Source: Rhodocyclaceae bacterium UBA2271 (lineage in GTDB: Bacteria > Pseudomonadota > Gammaproteobacteria > Burkholderiales > Rhodocyclaceae). Taken from it: DNA of 64,000 bases. A model generated the notes under the pieces. That model was not told where the DNA came from and made no database searches. It saw only the letters and a list, made by a program, of their open reading frames with translations. Shown here one piece after another: positions 51,024 to 59,408 of the stretch (positions are counted from its first letter, which is position 1; the number at the start of each line of letters is the position of its first letter). The stretch is taken from positions 1 to 64,000 of the forward strand of contig DDXB01000015.1 in the NCBI GenBank assembly GCA_002347405.1, given 5' to 3'. Position numbers and translations under genes: made by a program.

Positions 51024-52444
51024 TTTGCCACCTCGTCTGCTCCTATCGTTACCTGCGGAAGTGGAAGCCGGTCCTCCACTTCCATAAGCGCAGTATCAGT
51101 TTTTTTAAGAGTAATAACCCAGTCCATCAAAATAATTCCGCCACGTCCCTTTCGTGGGAACTTCATGTAATGACGACGAATTCGATACGCAAACGCCTTC
51201 TCAAGGTGAAGCCCTGCTGTTTTTGCAAGCCGGAGTAGGCAATCATGAACTGGTAGCACACCTGTGGATGCCTGACTATTCCCAACTACCAAAACATACC
51301 TGGCACCATCCTTCATTACTCGAGCAGCTTCGATAAAGTGCTTTTGCATCAGATCGAAGTAGCTCAAGGCGGCACTTCTTCGATACTCGGGAATCTGCTG
51401 TGGATCAACCAAATCCAGCAAGGCTTCATGTACGGAATGTGCTGGTGTTAAAGGATTCTTCGCTCCGATTGGCGTTCTACGGCGACTGTTGTATTCAGCT
51501 CGGCTAGCCACACCAATTTGGGGACCTAGCCAAAAATACTCCAGCATAAAGTTGTACATGTAGTCCACCGAATCGAGGTACGGTGGACTTGTGACAATCA
51601 GGTCAACCGACGCGTCCTTAAGAGGAACCGACAATGCATTTCCCTCAAGAATGGTGGCCTGTCGCCCCTGCCACACAGATTCCAAGCTGGAAACACTGAG
51701 TAGTGCTTTCTGTAGGGCTTTATCGAACGTTGGCAAGACCTCTGGGGGACTTTTTTTCAGAGTCCCTGACACATAGGTCTTTTGAGTTTGGTCATCGGCG
51801 TTTGACACCCAACGCAGAATTGAACTAAAGACAACAAAGAAAAACTTTCTCTCACTTGTCTTGCAGTCAAGATTTTCGATGGCAGAGAAAATTCGACAGA
51901 GGTCTATCCAAGTTTTCTCTGAAAACCAGTGAGTCACATTCTTAACTCCTGCCATTGGAAGAAAGCAATCTTCCAATGACGGCAGACATGAAGAATCTAA
52001 TTTCTCAGCTAGAGTAGCTAGTCGTGACGGGTCTAAGGGGGTAGTTTTAGCGCTCGAGATTAAGCGGGCCAGAGGATCAATATCGGTTCCGTAACTTTGT
52101 TTAACGGCGCACAACGCTTCGACCAAGCTAGTGCCTGAACCCATAAATGGGTCCCAGACAACACTTTTATCTCCTGCAAAATTGCGAATCGCCCATTGAG
52201 GAACCTGCGGAATATATTTGGCTGGGAAGCGGTGAAGGCCATGTGTCAGCCCAGATGTCTTAGTCGACAAAGTTAGACTCAGCAGCTCCCCATGACTGAT
52301 TTCAGTGTGCTCGGGAAACTCATCCACTTCACGGATTACATCGTGGCTCTCATGCCCTTCTTTTGGAGTAGCAACGCCTCTTGACCGCCCACTTCTGGGT
52401 GGCTCGACGGGCATTTTCCCTCGCTTAACATTCAAATCACTCAT
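51020..52444 (-). CDS. DNA amino-methyltransferase B (TSPPY type)
   Basis: A 474-residue methyltransferase. Motif I is VVWDPFMGSGT (Asp98 to Thr105), and motif IV is TSPPYLDSVDYMYNF (285-289 for TSPPY). The 180 residues between them are much longer than the usual spacing and may hold the target recognition domain. The N-terminal HGLHRFPAKYIPQ is typical of the TRM11-like/N4-cytosine class. Paired with the next gene it would protect both strands of an asymmetric site. Confidence 0.88.
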   Translation of the reverse strand: MSDLNVKRGKMPVEPPRSGRSRGVATPKEGHESHDVIREVDEFPEHTEISHGELLSLTLSTKTSGLTHGLHRFPAKYIPQVPQWAIRNFAGDKSVVWDPFMGSGTSLVEALCAVKQSYGTDIDPLARLISSAKTTPLDPSRLATLAEKLDSSCLPSLEDCFLPMAGVKNVTHWFSEKTWIDLCRIFSAIENLDCKTSERKFFFVVFSSILRWVSNADDQTQKTYVSGTLKKSPPEVLPTFDKALQKALLSVSSLESVWQGRQATILEGNALSVPLKDASVDLIVTSPPYLDSVDYMYNFMLEYFWLGPQIGVASRAEYNSRRRTPIGAKNPLTPAHSVHEALLDLVDPQQIPEYRRSAALSYFDLMQKHFIEAARVMKDGARYVLVVGNSQASTGVLPVHDCLLRLAKTAGLHLEKAFAYRIRRHYMKFPRKGRGGIILMDWVITLKKTDTALMEVEDRLPLPQVTIGADEVAN

Positions 52445-53889
52445 TCAAGTACCACTATCGATTCGCGCATATATTTTTCGAAACCCTTCAGCATATTTCG
52501 CTGCTGTGGCGCGACGGTCAAATGCCTGGTTTCAATGATTGTTGCTTTTCTAAAGCCTGCGTTTATACCGACCATGGCTGTGAGAACGTCAGTAGGAACA
52601 ATCACGCCTGCAAAGGCCGAGTTTCCAACAACGACATAACACTTACCGGCGGGAAGAACACTTCGGCACTGACGAAGAACCATACCCATATCGTGAAAAT
52701 AGCCACGCATGAGGTCTGGCACACCCATTCGCCAGCTACTCGCTGTGGTATCCATCAACGAAATTAACTTCTCGAGAACAGGCAAGTTCTCTGAAGGCCT
52801 TTTATAGTCCGCGTTTAGATGCGATCTTAAGGATGCTTTTCTAAGCGCATTAAGATCTGCATAGGAGTTAACAAAGTTGCCAAACCATAGCTCAACCTTG
52901 AATGACTCAAAGTAGTCAAAACGATTCGCATATGGGGGACTGAAGATCACCGAATCGAAAGTCTCCCCCTTGAGCATTTCGCCAAGATTGAATGCACTAC
53001 CCTCTATCAGCTGCTGCCCCGTCCAATCTCCAGATTGCCATTCAACAGTGTCTTCCAGCATCATCTCTAGCTGGTGCGTAAAGGTTTTGGAGAAAAAAGC
53101 CGTTTGATCCGCCCCGAATCTTTCCAGTTGCCATTCGCCGTCGGCGCGATTCTCGTACTTACCCTTTTGACGCTTCTTGTTGCGATACTTTATCCCGTTG
53201 CCTTCCTTGAAGTAGCTGCCGACCCCTTCTAGGATGGCCAGCCAGGCAAGGAATACAAAGTTTCGTGCAAGAGGGTCGGTTTTAAATGATATTTCAATAG
53301 CTGTTCTGGCGCGTAAAACAGCATCAAGCATCTGTGGCTCAAATACTTTCTTCGATATGCTCAGTTCGGGGAGTGGCCATCGTTCACTACTTCTAAGGAG
53401 GGAAGGAAAACTTCCAAGGAAACTCCTAATTTTGCGTATTGAAGACGGCTTCAGTGGCGTCAGCTTAACCTTTGACGAGAACGCGGCAATCGGATTTAAA
53501 TCGATACCTACAGACTTTTTCCCTCTTATAGCAGCGCCAATAGGAATAGAACCACAACCACTGAATGGGTCGAGAATTCGACTGCCCAGCTGCAGCTTAT
53601 CAATAAGCTCTGGTGAATATGCTTCTCGATATCTCAACCAACGATGCATGGGCGATGACGCGTTGCCTCGCCAATGCACAAAGGGCCCAAGATCGAAGCG
53701 TTGCTCAATCGGGTAGAGCGCATCCAGCGGCTCCAGGATTTTTGTTAGGTTTTTATGCACTTGAGCTACAACACGTTCCGGTTTTGTGTTCGAGATATTT
53801 CTGCCCACTGACTGAATACCAATGCTCTCTCGCATCGCTTCTGTGTTTAGTTGGGACATTTCATTGGTTTCGCGCAGTGAATCCATCAT
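52441..53889 (-). CDS. DNA amino-methyltransferase A (SPPY type)
   Basis: A 482-residue methyltransferase starting at ATG 53889, behind AAAAGGAGCGG. Motif I is ILDPFSGCGS (107-114) and motif IV is FSPPYANRFDYFESF (317-320 for SPPY), about 205 residues apart. A basic segment (IKYRNKKRQKGKYENR) in the gap could contact DNA. It is related in layout to its partner but too different for a recent duplication. It is the first large gene of the restriction operon. Confidence 0.88.
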   Translation of the reverse strand: MMDSLRETNEMSQLNTEAMRESIGIQSVGRNISNTKPERVVAQVHKNLTKILEPLDALYPIEQRFDLGPFVHWRGNASSPMHRWLRYREAYSPELIDKLQLGSRILDPFSGCGSIPIGAAIRGKKSVGIDLNPIAAFSSKVKLTPLKPSSIRKIRSFLGSFPSLLRSSERWPLPELSISKKVFEPQMLDAVLRARTAIEISFKTDPLARNFVFLAWLAILEGVGSYFKEGNGIKYRNKKRQKGKYENRADGEWQLERFGADQTAFFSKTFTHQLEMMLEDTVEWQSGDWTGQQLIEGSAFNLGEMLKGETFDSVIFSPPYANRFDYFESFKVELWFGNFVNSYADLNALRKASLRSHLNADYKRPSENLPVLEKLISLMDTTASSWRMGVPDLMRGYFHDMGMVLRQCRSVLPAGKCYVVVGNSAFAGVIVPTDVLTAMVGINAGFRKATIIETRHLTVAPQQRNMLKGFEKYMRESIVVLE

Positions 53890-53947
53890 CCGCTCCTTTT
53901 GGTTTTTGGGGGGGTGATGAGGCCATCTGTTTCGCGGAAAGCCAAGG

Positions 53948-54169
53948 TCATTCTTTGGTTCCACGAGCTGTGGCAACGCTTGTTAACAATGGCAACTGCG
54001 GTCCTAACTCGTCGCGACGACGCTCTAGAAGTTCTGCAACAGCTTTGCGAACCAACCACGCTACCGACACGTCGTTTTGGGCTGCAAGTTGAGCCACCTC
54101 GTTGAACATGTGCTCGTCAAGGGACACGGAGGTGCGTACGATCTTCTTGTTAAGTCGCGGTCGTGCCAT
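53948..54169 (-). CDS. Ribbon-helix-helix regulator heading the restriction operon
   Basis: A 73-residue protein, MARPRLNKKIVRTSVSLDEHMFNEVAQLAAQNDVSVAWLVRKAVAELL, a clear RHH/CopG fold with the beta-strand KIVRTSVSL. It starts at ATG 54169, 8 bases from a 10+3+10 palindrome that overlaps the likely transcription start, so it probably represses its own operon, as C proteins do in other restriction systems. It ends 58 bases before methyltransferase A. Confidence 0.88.
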   Translation of the reverse strand: MARPRLNKKIVRTSVSLDEHMFNEVAQLAAQNDVSVAWLVRKAVAELLERRRDELGPQLPLLTSVATARGTKE

Positions 54170-54176
54170 CAAAGTA

Positions 54177-54229
54177 ATGTTTTATGCACCATAAAACATC
54201 ATTCTATAGTGTGTCTACCTGTCACACAA
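54177..54229 (-). promoter_or_regulatory. Restriction operon promoter with palindromic operator
   Basis: A perfect inverted repeat, ATGTTTTATG (54177-54186) and CATAAAACAT (54190-54199), surrounds CAC. On the minus strand, TTGTGT (54229-54224) and TAGAAT (54206-54201) are 17 bases apart and direct transcription into the palindrome. An RHH dimer bound there would block initiation. Confidence 0.8.
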
Positions 54230-54497
54230 GCCCATGTGGCAGACATCTAAGCAGCGGCCCGAAGGCGCAGGATTGTTCGGTGCCGCTGTTCGCCCATTCG
54301 TGCCCCCGAACGAATGAGCAGGCCAGCGGCAAGCCTGTCGGTCACCGCCCTTGATCACGGAGGGACGCGAAAACTCCGTTGTGGGGATGATGACCCTGAT
54401 GCTTCCGGATTGTTAAAGAACCGTGGGCCGCCTGCGTGGACGCCGTCACGACCTTCCTGTGGAAGGATTTCGCTCACTACGCCTGATTGCGCGCCGC
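54230..54497. other. Gene-free junction between restriction island and second recombinase module
   Basis: GC content rises again to the prophage level. No ORF or RNA can be supported. A short inverted pair, CATTCGTGCCCCCGAACGAATG (ATTCG/CGAAT arms, 54296-54317), is the only structure noticed. The boundary of the AT-rich island lies near 54230. Confidence 0.5.
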
Positions 54498-55376
54498 TTA
54501 TTTGTCCAGCGCCACCATGCGGACGATGCTGTCGAACTCGTTCAGCACGTCAGGGTGGTTTCTGGTCAGGTGGCGCAAGATGGCTTCGTTGGCCATTAGC
54601 TTGGCGAGATAGCCCTTAGCCAGCACCAGGTTGAGGATGTCCTGACCATAGGTCTGCTCGGCGAGCTTGAACTGCTCGTGGAGGTTGCCCATCTCCCTCT
54701 CCATCTTGGCCATCTGGTCGGCGCTGACGCCGGTCATCTTCTTGGGCTTGGTTTCACCGACGAGCAAGTTGCTGGGCGTGGCCGCAACCAGCGCTTGGGC
54801 ATAAGCGACCGTGATGTTGTTGGCGCTGACCATCAGTTCGACGCACTCAACCTGACGCGTCGGCTTGAGCTTGCGCAGGACTGCACCAAGGTTTGCCGAA
54901 AACGTCTGGTCGCGCAGCAACTCGGCGGCCTCCGGGCAGATCCCTTCCAGCAGGTTTAGCTTCTTGATGATGTGGCTGATGTCCACGTCCAAGGCCTTCG
55001 CCAGCTTTTCCGGGGTGACGCCCCGTTCGACAGCGCGACGGATCATGAGGTGCTCCTGAATACTGGAGAGGCGATTGATCCGGTTGTTGTAGGTGTAGCT
55101 TTCGTCATCGGTGGCTACCAGGCAGGGAGCCTTGTCGAAGCCCAGCTGTTTCAGCGCGACCAGTCGTGTGTGCCCGTCCAGCAAGATGTGCTGCCCCTCG
55201 CGGTTGGGCTTTCCCACCGACAGGGGTTCGATCAGCCCGACCGCCTCGATAGATGCGGTGATTTGCTTGAATTTCCGTGAGGCAAGCAAGCCTTCTGGCG
55301 TCTTGCGCGAAGGCAGAACGGACGAGAGGGAAAGAATCAATGGCTCTGGCACGAAGCCAAGGGGCAGTTTGTTCAT
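54498..55376 (-). CDS. ParB/RepB-like protein (RepB C-terminal type)
   Basis: A 292-residue protein. A ParB-N core (FKQITASIEAVGLIEPLSV, then HILLDGHTRLVALKQLGFDKAPCLV) is followed by an HTH segment (RGVTPEKLAKALDVDISHIIKKLNLLEG) and a helical C-terminal domain. It is the third gene of the second recombinase operon and overlaps its neighbour by 4 bases. It may help the recombinase or act in partition. Confidence 0.87.
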   Translation of the reverse strand: MNKLPLGFVPEPLILSLSSVLPSRKTPEGLLASRKFKQITASIEAVGLIEPLSVGKPNREGQHILLDGHTRLVALKQLGFDKAPCLVATDDESYTYNNRINRLSSIQEHLMIRRAVERGVTPEKLAKALDVDISHIIKKLNLLEGICPEAAELLRDQTFSANLGAVLRKLKPTRQVECVELMVSANNITVAYAQALVAATPSNLLVGETKPKKMTGVSADQMAKMEREMGNLHEQFKLAEQTYGQDILNLVLAKGYLAKLMANEAILRHLTRNHPDVLNEFDSIVRMVALDK

Positions 55377-56284
55377 GTGCTGCTCCCTCGAGCCCAGACC
55401 CGCTCCGCCAGATACTGGGGCAGTGTGTCGAGCCCTTCCGCGCGCAGCAGGGTGGTGAAATTCTCGTCGGCCAGCAGTTGGCGCAGGGCCCCGACGATGA
55501 ACAGCAAGTTGCGTTGAGCGGTCTCTGCTTTCCTGACCAGTAGCTTCTGTCGCTCGACTTCCCTCTGGTAGTTCCGCACCAGGCTGGACGTGGTGACATC
55601 CTCATTGGCCTTGCGGGATGTCATCCTGCCGCCGATGGACTTGCCTTGGGTGCGGCGACGTTCGATCACACGACGGGCTTGAATCAACTGGCTGCCACGC
55701 AGCTTTCCGGTTTCGTAGGCATCTTGTAGTGCGGCTTGAATCGCTTTCTCATCGCTGCCCGCGCCGGCGATGGTGATCGCCGCATTGAGAGGGATGCGCC
55801 CGCTGCCCACGGCCATCAGCAGTCGTTGCTCACCGTTCTGCAGCAATTGCAGGATGCCCTGAACGTACTCCGGACTCAGACCTGTCTTTTGTGCAATGGA
55901 TTTCTTGTCATAGCCCTGATCCCGCAGTTGCTCGATGCCGGACAGCAATTCCAACGGGCTGAACTTTCGCCGGGCGATGTTCTCGGTGAGGCTCATGATG
56001 AAGGCCGATTCGTCATCGACGTTCATCACCATTGCAGGGATTTCTTGATGCCCGAGCGTCTTGAAGGCCTTGAAGCGCCCCTCGCCGCAGATGAGGAGAT
56101 AGTGCTCGCCGTTGCTCCCAGGACGCGGCGTCACGATGATGGGCTTTTTCAGGCCGATGTTCTGGATGTTGCCAACGATCTGCTCGAACACACGGCTGTT
56201 GCGTTCGCGGGGGTTGAGAACTTCAATCCGTTCGAGAGGAATCATCCGTAACTCCGAATGCCGATGCTCTTTGTCCTGATTCAT
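55373..56284 (-). CDS. ParB-N domain protein of the recombinase operon
   Basis: A 303-residue protein with a ParB core: RMIPLERIEVLNPRERNSRVFEQIVGNIQNIGLKKPIIV, then LLICGEGRFKAFKTLG and SLTENIARRKFSPLELLSGIEQLRDQGYDKKSIAQKTGLSPEYVQGILQLL, which includes the ENIAR box and HTH. The basic C-terminal part is unlike chromosomal ParB. It is coupled by ATGA overlaps to the recombinase upstream and the RepB-like gene downstream. Confidence 0.88.
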   Translation of the reverse strand: MNQDKEHRHSELRMIPLERIEVLNPRERNSRVFEQIVGNIQNIGLKKPIIVTPRPGSNGEHYLLICGEGRFKAFKTLGHQEIPAMVMNVDDESAFIMSLTENIARRKFSPLELLSGIEQLRDQGYDKKSIAQKTGLSPEYVQGILQLLQNGEQRLLMAVGSGRIPLNAAITIAGAGSDEKAIQAALQDAYETGKLRGSQLIQARRVIERRRTQGKSIGGRMTSRKANEDVTTSSLVRNYQREVERQKLLVRKAETAQRNLLFIVGALRQLLADENFTTLLRAEGLDTLPQYLAERVWARGSST

Positions 56285-57846
56285 GCGGCCCTCCTTATGC
56301 GGATGCGCCGGGCCATGCCATACAGGTAGTCCAGGCTGTCGAAGCGATAGCACTCAAACTCGATGCCGTTGTGGTCGGCCAGATGGATACGTGCCTGACC
56401 GAAGTCCAGTCGGGGCAGCAGGTAGTAATCCAAGGCGGCCTGATTGCTGTCGTCCAGCCGCACGGCCACCGTGATGTCGGGCGCGAGGCTGGTATCGAAG
56501 CGCACTTTCCAGCGCCGTCGCCCGTTATCGAGCAATTGGCAGCGAGCCAGCACCAGTGAAACGGTGAACTCGCGATTCACGGTGAGGAGGTCGGTGGCCG
56601 GATCGCGTTCCACCATGCCGCCCACCTCGGCGATCATCCGTTCAGTCTGGCCGACGATCTCCGGGTGTAATCGGCGCAGGAACTGATTCGCTTCCAGATA
56701 CTGGTAGTCCCGATCCGGAGTGAAGCCCACCGTCTGGTACGCGCGAATCAGACTGCCGAAACGATGCGCGTAGGCCGCCGACGAGGGCATGCCTTCAGCT
56801 TCATCGATGATCAGGCCGGACAGGTAGCCGTGGCGCTGGTAAAGATTGCGCAGCTTCTCGATCAACTCCTCGTCGCTGTACCGATGTGCCCTTGCGCGCA
56901 AGATGCCCTGCGCCGTGTAGAAGAGCTCCGGTGGCACGATGCCCTCGAACGCGCCTTCCTTCTTGATCCACATCTCTGGGCTGTTGACCACCCGGTGCTT
57001 CTTGAGTTTGAAGGATCGCCGGTTGTAGATGTTGTTGCCGATGTATTTCTCGTTGGACAACACTTCGCGGATGGTCGCTCGTGTCCAATCGCGCCCAAGG
57101 TCAGTACGCGTTCCTTGTGCATTCAGCCGTTCGGCGATGTCCAGCTCCGTCTGGTTGTCGGTGACAAACCAGCGGTAGATCTGGTTGACCACGGCAACCT
57201 CATCATCCGGACCTGGCTGAAGGATGACGCGGTCGGTTTGCAGGCTCTTGTGCTCGCCACGCGCCAACTCACCTTTGAGCGTGCCGGACTGATCGACCAG
57301 CACGCGTCGCAGGCCATAGCCAGCGGGGCCACCTTGCCGAAAGCCCAACTCGATAAGGCGGCACTGACCAGCGAACACCTTGGCCGACAACTCCCGGCTG
57401 TATTCACCCGCCATCGCACGCTTGACGCCCTTGACGATGGTCGACACGGGCGAGCCGTCGTTTTCGAACTGTTCGGCGCAGTACGCGACCTGAATTCCGG
57501 CGCGGCGGCAAATGTATTCGTAATAGGCGCTCTCATCGGCGTCCTGGAACCGGCCCCAGCGGCTGACGTCATAGACCAAAATGATCTGGAAGTCCGCGCT
57601 GCCTGTCTCGACGTCCTTGATCAGCTGCTGCAGCGCCCGCCGCCCATCGATGCGCAAGCCGCTCTTGCCCTCGTCGGCATAGGTGCGAACGATCTCGATG
57701 TTGCGCCGGGCAGCGTATTCGCGGATCTTGTCGGCTTGGTTTTCCGTCGAATACTGCTGGTGCTCGGTCGACATCCGAACGTACTCGGCGGCCCGAAATG
57801 TCGGTGGCTGATCCGCCCCCGGAATGGAGAACTCTTCTGCCTGCAT
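56281..57846 (-). CDS. Second large serine recombinase
   Basis: A 521-residue enzyme (from ATG 57846; ATG 57912 would add 22). The catalytic region has AAEYVRMSTEHQQYSTENQ with nucleophile Ser26, then ILVYDVSRWGRFQDADES and AGEYSRELSAKVFAGQCRL. The recombinase domain includes GLRRVLVD and a NEKYIGNNIYNRRSFKLKKH segment. It is only distantly related to the enzyme at 9421. With the two ParB-like genes it forms a known type of three-gene mobile module. Confidence 0.92.
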   Translation of the reverse strand: MQAEEFSIPGADQPPTFRAAEYVRMSTEHQQYSTENQADKIREYAARRNIEIVRTYADEGKSGLRIDGRRALQQLIKDVETGSADFQIILVYDVSRWGRFQDADESAYYEYICRRAGIQVAYCAEQFENDGSPVSTIVKGVKRAMAGEYSRELSAKVFAGQCRLIELGFRQGGPAGYGLRRVLVDQSGTLKGELARGEHKSLQTDRVILQPGPDDEVAVVNQIYRWFVTDNQTELDIAERLNAQGTRTDLGRDWTRATIREVLSNEKYIGNNIYNRRSFKLKKHRVVNSPEMWIKKEGAFEGIVPPELFYTAQGILRARAHRYSDEELIEKLRNLYQRHGYLSGLIIDEAEGMPSSAAYAHRFGSLIRAYQTVGFTPDRDYQYLEANQFLRRLHPEIVGQTERMIAEVGGMVERDPATDLLTVNREFTVSLVLARCQLLDNGRRRWKVRFDTSLAPDITVAVRLDDSNQAALDYYLLPRLDFGQARIHLADHNGIEFECYRFDSLDYLYGMARRIRIRRAA

Positions 57847-57994
57847 AGACCCGATCACTTTATGTTGTGTGAACTTGCTCTCGGGCCTGCCTTTCACCTC
57901 AATGGCATACACGTGGCCTGCAACGCGCGGCCGGAATGCACAGGGTTGAAATTGTTGCCATCCAGGATGATCGAGAGCCCATTTGGGCTTGAAG

Positions 57995-58462
57995 TTAAGG
58001 CCGGATTCCCTGGCTGTCGATCAAGTCATCTCTTGACGCATCCATCTTGCATTCACAGGTTTCGTACAGCAGCGTGATTTCAACTACCCAAGAGCCCGGT
58101 GTTCCATTCGGGACGTCTGGCCGTCTTGTGATCCGGTAGATGCCGGAAGGCAGAGCTGACACGTCCATCTTTACAGGATCGATGACTCGCTGCTGATGAG
58201 GCCCATCCGCTTGCGATCCTTGATCGCCGTCTGCCTGTTGTGCGTCTCGGTGATTGCGCCAATAGTCGTGGTTGCGCTTTGACCACGCGCGCTGTGCCGC
58301 CTGCTGATTGATGCGGTAGTCAGGATCGGATTGGAGTTTTGCCCGCTGCCATTCGCGCTTGCGAGCCCGCTGGCATTCAGGGGCGGAGCAGAACGCTTGG
58401 TCGGGAACCTGTGGGCGGGGTTCGAAGGGGTGGCTGCAGTGCGCGCAAAGTCGAGTAGTCAT
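57995..58462 (-). CDS. Unknown protein with N-terminal Cys-rich motif
   Basis: A 155-residue protein. CAHC (residues 5-8) and FCSAPECQRARKREWQRAKLQSDPDYRINQQAAQRAWSKRNHDYWRNHRD form a zinc-finger-like, highly basic region typical of small nucleic-acid-binding proteins in integrated elements. ATG 58462 has GGAG seven bases upstream. An inverted repeat surrounds this start. Confidence 0.75.
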   Translation of the reverse strand: MTTRLCAHCSHPFEPRPQVPDQAFCSAPECQRARKREWQRAKLQSDPDYRINQQAAQRAWSKRNHDYWRNHRDAQQADGDQGSQADGPHQQRVIDPVKMDVSALPSGIYRITRRPDVPNGTPGSWVVEITLLYETCECKMDASRDDLIDSQGIRP

Positions 58463-58465
58463 CGT

Positions 58466-58494
58466 GGTCTCCATGCAAAGTCCGTATGGAGACC
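58466..58494. promoter_or_regulatory. Inverted repeat at the start of the Cys-rich protein gene
   Basis: GGTCTCCAT (58466-58474) and ATGGAGACC (58486-58494) are exact reverse complements, 11 bases apart. One arm contains the GGAG ribosome site of the minus-strand gene, so a protein bound here, or an RNA hairpin, could block its translation. Confidence 0.6.
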
Positions 58495-58544
58495 GCCACT
58501 GACCGTGGCGAAGGGCGCGAAGCGGCTGCCCTATGAAGGGATAT

Positions 58545-59408
58545 TCAACGAGCGACGGTGTTCAACGCGGGGGCCAATGCCACGCTCAAGCGGCCAACGA
58601 TGGCGTGCAAGGGTTCTGGCGGAAGTTCGTTCTTCTTGAGAAATGCCAGCCACAGCGCCTGGCGCGAAGCGTCGTGTGCAAACTCGTCCGTCAGGCCGAC
58701 TGGCAGCGCTTCAGGAACTGCCATGCCCCGTCTTTCAAACGTGGCCTTGATCGCCTGGGCCAGCAGATCGGTGTCCAGAGTTTCTCTTTCCAACAGCACA
58801 GATAGATCGAAGTAGTCCTTCAAGCGGCTGTTGGTCATGCCCAGCAAAGCGATGGCGTGGAGCTTTTCTGCGATGACGGTGTACGTTGGGTAGGCCCGCA
58901 GTCGTGGTGCGGGCATTTCCTCCAGCAGTACTGGGTAGACCGAATCAACAGGTGCCGGGGTGACGGCGTCGCCGAAGCCGACATCGATCTGGGTCTTGCA
59001 GCGTGCTCTGGCAAGATCGCCTGCAATCATCACGCGAACGCCACCGTAGCCTGCTTCCTTGCGGATCTCCTCGACCGTGACAGAGGCTGGGTCGAACACG
59101 ATGCCGTCGTCGACCGGTACGGCTGCGATGTCCCGGAATACTTGGGCCACTGACTCCAGATCGCTGGCACCGAAGCCCAAGAGGTCGGCATCGCGTGTGG
59201 CCCGGTGTGGCATGTCGTACCAGAGCGTGAACAGCAGCGCACCTTTGAGCAGAAAGCGATCCGCGTGCGGCGACTGGGTCAGCCGATAGAGGATGCGCTC
59301 CAAGGCAAAGCGCACCAGCACCTGATTGAAATCGACGCCTTGTGCCTTGGCGACATTGAGCAGGCGCGCACGGACGGATGCCGCGACATTTGGGGTGGCC
59401 GCACTCAT
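58545..59408 (-). CDS. abiEii: AbiEii-family nucleotidyltransferase toxin
   Basis: A 287-residue protein with the AbiEii/AbiGii layout: LLKGALLFTLWYDMPHRATRDADLLG, in which the GGxL-like loop and D73-x-D75 form the nucleotidyltransferase site. Later YTVIAEKLHAIALLGMTNSRLKDYFDL is also conserved. AbiE toxins stall growth, and some modify tRNA acceptor ends, giving abortive phage resistance. It overlaps the antitoxin by 4 bases. Confidence 0.9.
   Translation of the reverse strand: MSAATPNVAASVRARLLNVAKAQGVDFNQVLVRFALERILYRLTQSPHADRFLLKGALLFTLWYDMPHRATRDADLLGFGASDLESVAQVFRDIAAVPVDDGIVFDPASVTVEEIRKEAGYGGVRVMIAGDLARARCKTQIDVGFGDAVTPAPVDSVYPVLLEEMPAPRLRAYPTYTVIAEKLHAIALLGMTNSRLKDYFDLSVLLERETLDTDLLAQAIKATFERRGMAVPEALPVGLTDEFAHDASRQALWLAFLKKNELPPEPLHAIVGRLSVALAPALNTVAR

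Noticed and set aside
56764..58077. 437-codon plus-strand open frame opposite the second serine recombinase
   Set aside because: It runs antisense to a clear recombinase, with no ribosome site or domain.
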